Origin: Lewinella sp. W8
GTDB lineage: Bacteria; Bacteroidota; Bacteroidia; Chitinophagales; Saprospiraceae
Assembly: GCF_004375085.3 (NCBI RefSeq)
Contig: NZ_SNAQ03000023.1
Coordinates: forward strand, 1-64,000
DNA length: 64,000 bases
Reading direction: 5' to 3'
Both the position numbers and the translations under genes were made by a program. The first letter of the stretch is position 1, and each line of letters starts with the position of its first letter. Shown piece by piece: positions 45,101-53,668 of this stretch. The notes under the pieces were generated by a model that saw only the letters and a list, made by a program, of their open reading frames with translations, was not told the DNA's origin and did not search any database.

Positions 45101-46075
45101 GGAACTGGCCGTCGTGGCCGTTCGGGTGATGCCGGTGGTAGGGTTACAGTCCGGATCCCGTTTGGCCAGGGCAAACTGGAGGCGCAGGTCCCCGATCTGG
45201 GGGGCGAAGGCCGCGGGAACGGTACTGATGTCCGTATTCGTTGCCCGGTAGGCCTCGTTGAGGATATCGATCTGGCTTTGAATCTGCGCGTCGCTGATGT
45301 TTTCCGTGGCGTTGTTGTAAACTACGTGGACGACCACGGGAATGGTGATCACCTCCCCGCCGAAGGCGAGTCCCCCGCGTTCATTGAGCAGTCCCTCCAG
45401 GTAAGTGTCGGTCAGCTGGCGGATGCGCTCAAATTCCTGGCGGAAGGTCGGGTCCAGTTCGAGGCGTTCCAGCAGTTCGTCTCCGGTGCCGCACTCCCGA
45501 CCGGGATCGGGTTCCGGGCTCGTGAAGACAATGTCATCCATAAAGAAGGTACGTACGGCGTTGCCGCCCTCCATATCGATGACGTAGCCCTTAGCACCGG
45601 GTACCGAGACGGTCTGCCACTGGGTGGAAACGGGTACGCGGGTCAGGCGCTCCACGTTGCCGTTTTCGTCGTAGCCGTACACGACAAAAAAGGCGTCCTC
45701 CGAGAACCCCTGCAGGGCCACGGACATGGAGCCGGTGGTTTCGGCAAATTCAATGAGGACCGCGCCGGAAGGAAATTCGCAGCCGATTCCGCTGCTGCAG
45801 TTCGCCCCGACGTTGCGGCCGGAGGGCGCGTCGTCACGGGTGAATACGGTCACCGGCCCAAGGGGCTGATTCGTCAGGGGAGGTAAGCCGTTGAGGTTTA
45901 CGGAGGGGGTTCCGAAGGAAATACCCAGCGCCTCCAGTTCGGGACTGGTGGTGAGGGTGCCGGAAAAATCTTCAAAGTCAAAGGTGGTCTGGGCGCGGAG
46001 TTGGAGCGCCATGGACGATAACAGTAAGACCAAAAGGAAGCCGAGGCTTCGGGGTCGGGTAAATAAGTGTTGCAT
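42140..46075 (-). CDS. Secreted M43 zinc metalloprotease with cohesin-like, dockerin-like and T9SS sorting domains
   Basis: A 1311-residue protein started at ATG 46075 (a longer in-frame reading to 46135 is not needed), with signal peptide ending in LQLRAQ. N-terminal beta domain at about 30-200; M43 (pappalysin-like) peptidase at about 230-510 with zinc motif HEVGHWLNLRH at about 409-419 and a Met-turn FMNYMDYVDDDCMTMFT. Beta domains follow; a cohesin-like domain lies at about 860-985. Dockerin-like repeats are at about 993-1055 (GDVNGDGLINSTDAAMIL and GNVDGNNRTNARDALIIL), then a second cohesin-like domain, and a type 9 secretion tail (VVPNPSRGETQLQF ... NGVYFVRIRSG ... KRIVLL) at about 1235-1311. 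It should be secreted and attached to the surface or released. Confidence 0.85.
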   Translation of the reverse strand: MQHLFTRPRSLGFLLVLLLSSMALQLRAQTTFDFEDFSGTLTTSPELEALGISFGTPSVNLNGLPPLTNQPLGPVTVFTRDDAPSGRNVGANCSSGIGCEFPSGAVLIEFAETTGSMSVALQGFSEDAFFVVYGYDENGNVERLTRVPVSTQWQTVSVPGAKGYVIDMEGGNAVRTFFMDDIVFTSPEPDPGRECGTGDELLERLELDPTFRQEFERIRQLTDTYLEGLLNERGGLAFGGEVITIPVVVHVVYNNATENISDAQIQSQIDILNEAYRATNTDISTVPAAFAPQIGDLRLQFALAKRDPDCNPTTGITRTATTASSFDFIWNASTATARNPVKFNSTNGKDGWPSDQYLNMWVCDLTGGLLGYGSWPADLAGRPAEDGVVIDYRYFGDTGTATSPFDLGRTAVHEVGHWLNLRHIWGDDNLETDKCSFSDEVDDTPNQRLQNTGCPTFPSVSCENGPNGDMFMNYMDYVDDDCMTMFTVGQHVRAAAALFTVRTDILGSEGSLPPPEAPNTPDLWSSDTYDDVGDEPNATTEVVYHSADIWVRPTNDGMTNQEHINPVYRADGTPNYVYVRIRNRGCGGTESGNVRLYWAKASSGLSWPAPWDGSVASPALMGSPLGAQAVSVAGGEFTVLEFPWVVPNPADYASFGADRAHFCLLSRIEDADGMTFPETGNLWNNVKNNNNIVWKNISIGTETTPGGRQTNQVIVANYEDGERLINLDFDLPQDAQRSIYDYGQVFVNLGPLYERWENNGGQGAAVEPLGDGLVAILDKGASIEGIPLEPGALVPVDVLFDPFPQGQINTVHRLNMTQVEAQTNAPIGGNQFRFPTFAPGILFPEPGGGTGQNFPPVFVDCPDGVPTGCEFPVTVRVDMSNVPEPDNFLGNFTGFLRYDQTVMEYVGGAEVLSGYAGFVNPLPGVIAFNGADANGQAGDVAVFRATFRALAAPGSVLATNLEVPTLASAVTFRDLSTTATIFDCEFPVLEEQLLGDVNGDGLINSTDAAMILAFSVGNPIPAIALERIEAGIGNVDGNNRTNARDALIILTYEIGLPVDFPVGTPVCPNQSTDSFRGEEGGRSALTAPVEIMPELEEDGQYLIPVVVDLSDAPEALGSYQLQLDWDINRFAFAALVPSPTPGFERATVNESRVAEGVLRMAHANPLGAGQRVTIAQLRLTPLTDEDQLPEVGIHIEDLSTAHTLRTITPEIVRNQTTSLADQALSNLKVTVVPNPSRGETQLQFYLPQPTHLEVAVFDGQGKQVALVADAAYGAGQHSFPWRARQQLSNGVYFVRIRSGQDVLTKRIVLLR

Positions 46076-46245
46076 TGGTAGGCAATTAAAAGGGTCAGAT
46101 AATCCGAGAGCGCTTACCAAAGGGAGGTCGTCCAAAAACTGCCCCTTAATGCCTACACTTTACCGGCCGTTACGGCCGGTACCCAATTTTAACGTATACC
46201 ACGGCCCCACCCAGGTGGTGGCACCTGCGCGCTGCGACATAAAAA

Positions 46246-46347
46246 GAGGATCTAGGTTTGAGGATTTAGGCTTGAGGATTTAGGTCTAAGGAACATCCTG
46301 AATCCTACATCCTCAAGCCTAAATCCTAGATCCTCAAGCCTCAATCC
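46246..46347. repeat. Word-repeat inverted element (GAGGATTTAGGCTT) at the creD 3' end
   Basis: The plus strand carries GAGGAT, TTGAGGATTTAGG and CTTGAGGATTTAGG up to about 46285, then their reverse complements CATCCTCAAGCC, AAATCCTAGATCC and TCAAGCCTCAATCC to 46347. The two sides can pair into a long imperfect hairpin. The creD stop codon (46341-46343) lies within the right side. The same words recur at 29834-29870. Confidence 0.7.
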
Positions 46348-47741
46348 TGATTCAAGTTATACCAGTCGATGTTCCGTGTCAGGTACATGATCACCGCCAG
46401 GATGAGCAGCAGTCCGAGGGAGCCGAAGAGGAGGGCGTAGTCCTGCAGCTGCAGCAGGCTGTAGAAGAACACGTAGAGCACCAGCAGGAGTCCGGCCACA
46501 ATGGCGGTGAGTTTGACGTTCTTCAGGATGAACCAGCTGTAGCCCGTAATGAGGGTCACGATCGCCGCGCAACTGATCCAGTAGGCCGCGTTGAACAGTA
46601 GGTGCTCGCTGATCGACAGCAGCAGCACGTAGAAGAGGATGATGGCCGCGCCGATGAGCAGGTACTGGATGGGGTGCACTCGCCGCCGGTTGAGGACCTC
46701 AATGAAGAAGAAGGTCAGGAAGGTGATGAAGATGAACAGCACCGCGAAATTGGTGCTGCGGTAGGTCTTCTTGTATTCGTCCACGGGCAGGAGGAGGCGC
46801 AAACCAAAGCGGTCGGTGTTGTCCTCGAAACCGCTGTATTGGTCGTACCGGTAGGAATTTGTGAATTCGTTGATGCCACTTCCCTGTACTTTAGGCGCAA
46901 AACTTCCCGTACCCTGCTGCGGGTAATTCCGGTTGAGCTGCAGCACCTCCCAGCTGGCGGTAAAGCCCTCGCCGGTGACCTCCCGGTCTTTGGGGAGGAA
47001 GGTGCCGTCGAAACTGGGGTTCGCCCAGCCGCCGGTCAGCTCCAGGGTCGTTCGTTTGCCGAAGGGTCGGAAATAGATGGCCGAGCTGCCGTTGAGGTCG
47101 AGGGCGAAGCGGAAGTCAATGGAATCCCGGTCGGCGGTCAGGTTGATCGGCACGCTCGCTCCACTGCTGAACACGTCGCTGGTTACGGTGCCCGGTCCGA
47201 GATCGTAGGTCTCGCCACCGAATTGCAGGTCGATGGCCGCCTGCACGCCGGTCATGTCACTGATGCCCACCGTAAAGAGGGCGTCTTCCCAACGCAGGGA
47301 GGTTTCGGGGACGTTGAGGGCCGCCGCATCAAAATTACCGAAGGTGCCATCCACGGCTATTTTAGTGTTGTAGAGCACCACGACGTAGATGCCGCGGTAC
47401 CGTTCTTCGGGGACCAACTCGCCGGTCATGGAGATATCGTCCGGGAGGAAGTGGGCGTAGCCGGAATGGGGAATGATCTTGTCTTCTCCTCCGGCGGTCT
47501 CGTAGTAGTAGGGCACCGAGATCACGGGGCCGCCGACGGTTTGCGCCAGTCCCCACTTGGAGGCCACTTCGGTCTGGGCGTTATCCCGCAGTTGCTGCCG
47601 CTCGTAGATGAGGCCGTCCAGCATACTGGTCGGAATGAGCAGGAAGAGGATCAGGAAGCCGATGATGGCCAGCTTCAGGGTGACCGAGCGACGGGCCCAG
47701 TTGTTGAGGCGATCCCAGAAGGAAGTAGTCGTTGAACTCAT
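46341..47741 (-). CDS. creD: Inner-membrane protein CreD
   Basis: A 466-residue CreD-family protein. One N-terminal helix (LAIIGFLILFLLIPTSMLDG), a large periplasmic domain with VGGPVISVPYYY and GVQAAIDLQFGG, the family segment DEYKKTYRSTNFAVLFIFI at about 325-343, and then five C-terminal helices ending near MYLTRNIDWYNL. In enterobacteria CreD belongs to the CreBC regulon and affects envelope stability; the specific biochemical role is not known. There is no creBC pair in the window. Its stop codon lies inside a word-repeat element. Confidence 0.9.
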   Translation of the reverse strand: MSSTTTSFWDRLNNWARRSVTLKLAIIGFLILFLLIPTSMLDGLIYERQQLRDNAQTEVASKWGLAQTVGGPVISVPYYYETAGGEDKIIPHSGYAHFLPDDISMTGELVPEERYRGIYVVVLYNTKIAVDGTFGNFDAAALNVPETSLRWEDALFTVGISDMTGVQAAIDLQFGGETYDLGPGTVTSDVFSSGASVPINLTADRDSIDFRFALDLNGSSAIYFRPFGKRTTLELTGGWANPSFDGTFLPKDREVTGEGFTASWEVLQLNRNYPQQGTGSFAPKVQGSGINEFTNSYRYDQYSGFEDNTDRFGLRLLLPVDEYKKTYRSTNFAVLFIFITFLTFFFIEVLNRRRVHPIQYLLIGAAIILFYVLLLSISEHLLFNAAYWISCAAIVTLITGYSWFILKNVKLTAIVAGLLLVLYVFFYSLLQLQDYALLFGSLGLLLILAVIMYLTRNIDWYNLNQD

Positions 47742-48007
47742 GAAAAAGGCAGGTGGTGTATTTCAAAGATAGTGGCAATTGGCGTGGCGCCCCCGGCCAC
47801 CGATTAATCGCCGGGGTTTTATGAGTTATTGCTGGAAGGTCTTGAATATTTGGGCGCCGGAGCGCAGGATGCAGTGTTGACGGGAAGGGCCCTGGAAGGG
47901 TCCTCCTGTACGAGCAAGGTCTGCAGCTGGAGCGTCAGCTCCAGATAGGGCCTTGCGATCATTGAACCACCCAAGATAATTCACCTCCGCACGCTACACT
48001 TAATCCC

Positions 48008-48015
48008 TACATTTG
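48008..48015 (+). promoter_or_regulatory. Bacteroidota -7 box (TACATTTG) before the metallo-hydrolase gene
   Basis: TACATTTG fits TAnnTTTG exactly and lies 25 bases upstream of the ATG at 48041. No clean TTG -33 box is seen at the right spacing. The rest of the gap (47742-48040) holds only a 7-bp hairpin at 47937-47954 and no gene. Confidence 0.45.
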
Positions 48016-48040
48016 CTCCCTCCAAAACCGGGTAACCGCC

Positions 48041-48865
48041 ATGCTCATCACCCACTCCTTTACGCATCAGGAAGTTCTCGGCCTGAAGTTTGGGTACCAG
48101 ACCATCGGCCGGCCGCGATTGTTTTCCCACCTGTATTTCGTCGACGGACTGCTCATCGACACGGGCCATAGCCGGGTCCGTCACCACGTTCAATCGGCTT
48201 CGGAGGGGCTGGGGATCGAGCAAATACTCATCACTCACCACCACGAAGACCACACCGGCAACCTGCGGGCCCTGAAGGCCCGCCACCAGTGCCCCGTCTA
48301 CGCCTCCCCACTATGCTGCCAGATCATGCACTCCCCTCCCCCACTGAGCCTGGCCCAGCAAATTACCTGGGGAAACCGGCCTCCCCAGCGGGATTTAATC
48401 CCCAAAGTGGAGCGAATCGAAACCCATCGTTTCACCTTTGACCTCATTCCCATCCCGGGCCACGCCCCCGACATGGTGGCCCTCTACGAACCCAACCGAC
48501 GCTGGCTTTTTTCCGCCGACCTCTACATCAACTCCTACATCGACTATTTCCTGGCCGACGAGAGTATGGCGGAACAGATTGCCTCTACCAAAAGAATCCT
48601 GGAGTTGGACTTTGACGTGATGTTTTGCGGGCATAAGCCACAGCTCAGCAACGCAAAGCGACAGTTGACCAAAAAGCTCCACTTTCTGGAGGCCTTCTTT
48701 CAGGACGTTGCTACTCTTCACCAAAGGGGATGTAGCGACCGGGAAATTTTTCGTCGTTTGAGCCTGAAGGAAAACTGGTTTGTCCGCCTCCTTTCTGGGG
48801 GCAAACTCTCCAAGTTTAACATGGTCAAATCGGTCATTCGGGACGTAGAAAACAACCTACCATAA
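48041..48865 (+). CDS. MBL-fold metallo-hydrolase
   Basis: A 274-residue cytosolic protein. The zinc motif THHHEDHTGN (HxHxDH) lies at about residues 66-75, the next metal histidine is in IPIPGHAPDMVALYE at about 140, the Asp is in RRWLFSADLYIN, and the last His is in DVMFCGHKPQ at about 200. The C-terminal 60 residues are helical and basic, like the winged-helix tail of the glyoxalase II/LACTB2-type group. Likely a thioester, lactone or nuclease-type hydrolase; the substrate is unknown. It has its own probable promoter. Confidence 0.85.
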   Translation: MLITHSFTHQEVLGLKFGYQTIGRPRLFSHLYFVDGLLIDTGHSRVRHHVQSASEGLGIEQILITHHHEDHTGNLRALKARHQCPVYASPLCCQIMHSPPPLSLAQQITWGNRPPQRDLIPKVERIETHRFTFDLIPIPGHAPDMVALYEPNRRWLFSADLYINSYIDYFLADESMAEQIASTKRILELDFDVMFCGHKPQLSNAKRQLTKKLHFLEAFFQDVATLHQRGCSDREIFRRLSLKENWFVRLLSGGKLSKFNMVKSVIRDVENNLP

Positions 48866-49000
48866 GCCACCTCAACACCCCTAATTGTCTACCCGCTGAC
48901 GAAAGGAGGGAGCATTTCCACCCTCGAATGCCGGGGCGTTTCGTCATCTTGTTACTCTCCGAGGAAATTCATATCGTTCGGTCATTAACGCCCCAAAATC

Positions 49001-49762
49001 ATGCCCCAAACCAATATTTTTCCTGTCTTCCTCCTCCTGCTGCTTTCGTTCAGTCTATCCGGCCTGCGGGCGCAGGACAGCACCCGCGTCGGGGCCAATC
49101 CCTGGCGGTCTGCCGTCGACCAGAGCACCCAGATGATGCTCGATAATCAGGATTTCGGACAGCGCCTCATTTTCGGTAGCGGCTTTTACGTAAACAATCC
49201 GGAAATTGACTACGAAGTCGACAAAAAGAAGCTCTTCATCGATCCCGAGCTTCATCCCGCTTCTATTACCCTGGTGGGAGGACTGACGGATACGCTGCCC
49301 GCCCGCATCCAACTTTACGACCAGGTCGTGGAGGTAATCCGGGATGGAAAGGAGTTCCAGGTTGACGCCAAGTCCTTACAGTCCATCACCACCCTAGACG
49401 GCCGTCGTTTTCTCGCTTATCGCCGCCCCTTAATCGTCGGTCAACCCGCGCCGCTGCTGGAAGTGTTGGCCGAAGCGGACCGTAAAAAATTGTGCCTCTA
49501 CCAGCGCGTTGAGTGGCGGGAGCCCAACTACCAGAAAACGTCCTACGATACCGACAACTACAAAAAGCGCCTTCGCCGCATCGAAGAGGTATACCTAATC
49601 GCGCCCTACGTAGCCCGGCCCATCGGCAAAATGAAGGAGCTCATCTCGTTACTTCCTCAGGAACAGCAGCGGGAAGCCCAGCAGTATGCCAAACGGGAAC
49701 GGCTGCGCAACCGGACGGAGGACTACGTGAAGCTGATGACCTTTCTGGGCTGGGAGGGATAG
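49001..49762 (+). CDS. Uncharacterised secreted protein
   Basis: A 253-residue protein with a signal peptide (residues 1-24, cut near SGLRAQ). The mature part is charged and beta-rich in its first half (FIDPELHPASITLVGGLTDT, FQVDAKSLQSITTLDGRRFL) and helical at the end (EVYLIAPYVARPIGKMKELI, REAQQYAKRERLRNRTEDYV). No family is recognised, though the shape recalls periplasmic proteins of unknown role in Bacteroidota. A TTG-20-TATCGTTC arrangement ending about 20 bases upstream of the ATG may be its promoter. It converges on the nucleotidyltransferase gene (9-base gap). Confidence 0.6.
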   Translation: MPQTNIFPVFLLLLLSFSLSGLRAQDSTRVGANPWRSAVDQSTQMMLDNQDFGQRLIFGSGFYVNNPEIDYEVDKKKLFIDPELHPASITLVGGLTDTLPARIQLYDQVVEVIRDGKEFQVDAKSLQSITTLDGRRFLAYRRPLIVGQPAPLLEVLAEADRKKLCLYQRVEWREPNYQKTSYDTDNYKKRLRRIEEVYLIAPYVARPIGKMKELISLLPQEQQREAQQYAKRERLRNRTEDYVKLMTFLGWEG

Positions 49763-49771
49763 GCCCGAAGA

Positions 49772-50770
49772 CTACCCGTTGAAGTCGATTTCGGTATTAT
49801 CCCCAATGTTGAGGCTCTGCTGCAGGCCGCCAATGCTGGCGTCGTTGCCGACGACGGAATTCCGCAGGACGATATCGTGGATTCGGGCGTAATCGCCAAT
49901 GATGGAGTCGGCAACGATGGCGTGCTCTAACCTGGTGTTGGCCCCCAGGGTGACGTAGGGTCCAACAATGGAGTTGCTGATGTCGCAGTCCGGCCCGATG
50001 TGGACCGGGTGAATAATGATGCTGTTATCGTAGGGTGGCGGATCGTCGGTGGCGAAGCCGGGGCGGTCGAGAAAGATGGCGTTGGTTTCCAGCAGGACAT
50101 CCCGCCGGCCGCAGTCGAACCAGTTGTCCACCTTGATCAGGCTCAACTTGGTGCCCCATTCCAGCATACGTGCCAGGGCGTCGGTCAGGGGGTATTCTCC
50201 GATGCTCTGGATGTTGTGCTCCAGGTTGTGGGTGCAGGCCTGAATGAACTGCTTCACCTCCCGGATTTTGTAGCACCCCACCATGGCCAGATTGGACCGG
50301 GGGATTGTCGGCTTTTCGATCAGCCCCCGGATGTTGCCGTCGGCGTCGAATTCAATCACCCCGAAATTGCGGGGGTCATCCACCATTTTCACCCCGATGG
50401 TGGTCAGCTTGGAGTCCTTGAAGGCCTGCAGGTCGGCATCAATGATGGCGTCTCCGAAGAAGATCATGATCTCCTCGGCGTCGGCGTAGTGCTCACGGGC
50501 GAGCCAGATGGCGTGGGCCGAGCCAATGCGCTCTTCCTGAGTGACGAAGGTGAGGTTGAGCTGCGGGTAGGTCCGCTCAATGTATTCGCGGATTTTCTCT
50601 CCCAGGTAGCCGATGATAAAAATGAAGTCCTCGATGCCCAACTCAATGAGTTGTTCCACGATGAAACTGATGATGGGCTTGCCCGCCACCGGAATCAGGG
50701 GTTTGGGTTGGGTGTAGGTGAGCGGCCGGAGCCGCACGCCCGTTCCAGCTACGGGAATGATGGCTTTCAT
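49772..50770 (-). CDS. Sugar-phosphate nucleotidyltransferase with left-handed beta-helix tail
   Basis: A 332-residue NDP-sugar pyrophosphorylase started at ATG 50770 (MKAIIPVAGTGVRLRPLTY) rather than a TTG nine bases upstream. The nucleotide-binding signature GTGVRLRPLTYTQPKPLIPV is intact, followed by GSAHAIWLA and the metal-binding FGDAII. Residues about 240-332 form hexapeptide-type beta-helix turns (IGPDCDISNSIVGPYVTLG, DSIIGDYARIHDIVLRNS). This is the RmlA/GlmU-like class making dTDP-, UDP- or GDP-sugars for surface polysaccharides; the sugar cannot be fixed. Confidence 0.85.
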   Translation of the reverse strand: MKAIIPVAGTGVRLRPLTYTQPKPLIPVAGKPIISFIVEQLIELGIEDFIFIIGYLGEKIREYIERTYPQLNLTFVTQEERIGSAHAIWLAREHYADAEEIMIFFGDAIIDADLQAFKDSKLTTIGVKMVDDPRNFGVIEFDADGNIRGLIEKPTIPRSNLAMVGCYKIREVKQFIQACTHNLEHNIQSIGEYPLTDALARMLEWGTKLSLIKVDNWFDCGRRDVLLETNAIFLDRPGFATDDPPPYDNSIIIHPVHIGPDCDISNSIVGPYVTLGANTRLEHAIVADSIIGDYARIHDIVLRNSVVGNDASIGGLQQSLNIGDNTEIDFNG

Positions 50771-50824
50771 GGGCCGCAAGATAGGGGGCGCTCACGAAAG
50801 TCGTGATCTACTTAGACAGAATTT

Positions 50825-51154
50825 CTACCCATTTCTCCGCGCACGACGCACGGCCTTACGCACGGGCTGCCACACTCCCGTTCTCCAGCTCCAGCCACCC
50901 TGAACGCGTACCCACTTTCCGGGTACGTATTTGAAGCCGGGCCGGGTCTTCACCCAACGGCCCACTACCGGAGCGTAAACGCCCTTCTTGACCGCCCAGG
51001 AAGGAGCAATGTAGATGTAATCAGGGCCAGGTTTCACGACCCGCACGGCGGCCTTGGGAGCATTAGGTCGTACTTTGACGACCAGCTGCGCGGACGCGAG
51101 GCTAAAGGTGAACACCATCAGGAGAGCGGTGAGGAGGTACTTAGGATTTCTCAT
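50825..51154 (-). CDS. Small secreted YXWGXW-like repeat protein
   Basis: A 109-residue exported protein with signal peptide MRNPKYLLTALLMVFTFSLA, cut near SAQL. The mature part is very basic and rich in W, Y, V and P, with repeats of the type YVPGKWVRVQGGWSWRTGVW that resemble YXWGXW repeats of Bacteroidota and Proteobacteria. Ends in KAVRRARRNG. Probably binds or coats the envelope; no activity is predicted. Confidence 0.7.
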   Translation of the reverse strand: MRNPKYLLTALLMVFTFSLASAQLVVKVRPNAPKAAVRVVKPGPDYIYIAPSWAVKKGVYAPVVGRWVKTRPGFKYVPGKWVRVQGGWSWRTGVWQPVRKAVRRARRNG

Positions 51155-51335
51155 GGTACAATCGGTATAGTATTGAAAGTTACGCTCCTTGGAGTAATGG
51201 GGGAAGTGAGGGTTTAGGAGGTTGCCGGAGTTTGAGATTTTCTTAACGCTTTACTTCTGCTAAAGTAACGGAGACTTATCCCCGGTCATTTTTCTATTGA
51301 GTGGTTTTTGATTGCAGCATCAGATCAAACAAAAA

Positions 51336-51366
51336 GCCGCCTCCCGAAACCCGTTCGGAAGGCGGC
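51336..51366 (-). terminator. Terminator of the atpDC operon
   Basis: Arms GCCGCCTCCCGAA (51336-51348) and TTCGGAAGGCGGC (51354-51366) pair with one mismatch around a 5-base loop. On the minus strand the stem is followed by TTTTTG. It lies 24 bases beyond the atpC stop. Confidence 0.85.
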
Positions 51367-51389
51367 CATGTATCAACTACCGGCGGACA

Positions 51390-51698
51390 TTAGCGCATAT
51401 TGCGCGCGCCCTGCACCAGCAGATTTACTTCATTATTCAGGACCTCCACGAAGCCACCATCAATTGTGAAGGTGATGCTCCGGCTTTCGGTGCCGATGGC
51501 TTCCTCGTCCTTCGCTTCGTCGTAGTACGTATATTCTCCGGCTCCGGCCTGTACCACCACCCGGCCGCCAGCAAGGCTGGATACCAGAGGAGCGTGGTTG
51601 TCAAGCAGCTGGAACGTACCGTCGGTTCCCGGCAGCGTAAGCTTACTGGCCAGGCCAACGAAGATCTTACGATCGGGAGTAAGTACGGAAATGGTCAT
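51390..51698 (-). CDS. atpC: ATP synthase F1 epsilon subunit (short form)
   Basis: A 102-residue protein consisting only of the N-terminal beta-sandwich of the epsilon subunit: ISVLTPDRKIFVGLASKLTL and GTFQLLDNHAPLVSSLAGGR. The two C-terminal helices that inhibit the E. coli enzyme are missing; short forms are usual in Bacteroidota. It follows atpD by 60 bases and ends before a strong terminator. It couples rotation of the central stalk to the catalytic ring. Confidence 0.92.
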   Translation of the reverse strand: MTISVLTPDRKIFVGLASKLTLPGTDGTFQLLDNHAPLVSSLAGGRVVVQAGAGEYTYYDEAKDEEAIGTESRSITFTIDGGFVEVLNNEVNLLVQGARNMR

Positions 51699-51758
51699 GT
51701 TATCGTATTACAGTCAGGCAATTCAGCCACCCACTGGCGGCAAACTACGCGGTACTTT

Positions 51759-53300
<1,542 letters not shown>

Positions 53301-53314
53301 TCACAATTGAGCCG

Positions 53315-53344
53315 CAAAAGTAAGGCCTTTCCCCGAAGTGACAA
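53315..53344 (-). promoter_or_regulatory. Promoter of atpDC (TTG / TACTTTTG)
   Basis: On the minus strand TACTTTTG (53322 to 53315) fits the Bacteroidota -7 consensus TAnnTTTG. A TTG (53344 to 53342) stands 19 bases further upstream, the usual spacing of the -33 box. The atpD ATG is at 53273, leaving a leader of about 35 bases. Confidence 0.65.
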
Positions 53345-53493
53345 AGGATTTCTCCCGCCTTATTCTTCACCGGAACGTAAACTATGAAGGATTTTTTCCA
53401 CACACTACCGAATGCCCCCTACCGCCCGGCCAAAACCCACATTTTGCGGTGCCTCCCCCGCTTTTCAACGAAACGTGGTTTTAAGGAGTACGC

Positions 53494-53660
53494 TTGGTCT
53501 GTTGGTTCCTTAGTCTGTTAGTAATTTTGGTTCCTTAGTCTGTTAGTAATTTGGTTCGTTAGTCTGTTGGTTCAGTCGCGCCTAATAGCAAACCAACAGA
53601 CTAACAGACTAACAGACTAACAGACTAACAGACTAAAATACCAACGAACCAACAGACTAC
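53494..53660. repeat. Large word-repeat inverted element (AACAGACT) after a minus-strand gene
   Basis: The right half contains five exact contiguous copies of AACAGACT (53595-53634) followed by ACCAACGAACCAACAGACTA. The left half holds the reverse-complement words TTAGTCTGTTAGTAATTTGG, twice nearly exact, and GTTAGTCTGTTGGTTC. The two halves, about 80 and 66 bases, can form a long imperfect stem. It begins 8 bases after the stop of the sugar isomerase-like gene. The 395-base gap (53274-53668) otherwise contains only the atpDC promoter. Confidence 0.8.
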
Positions 53661-53668
53661 CCCCTCTC

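Noticed and set aside
43640-45886. A 748-residue open frame on the plus strand
   Set aside because: Antisense to the M43 protease gene, which has a signal peptide, zinc motif and sorting tail. The shadow has no recognisable domain.
47937-47954. 7-bp hairpin CTGGAGC-GTCA-GCTCCAG as a terminator
   Set aside because: No T-tract on either strand and no gene end close by; hairpins of this size occur by chance in GC-rich DNA.
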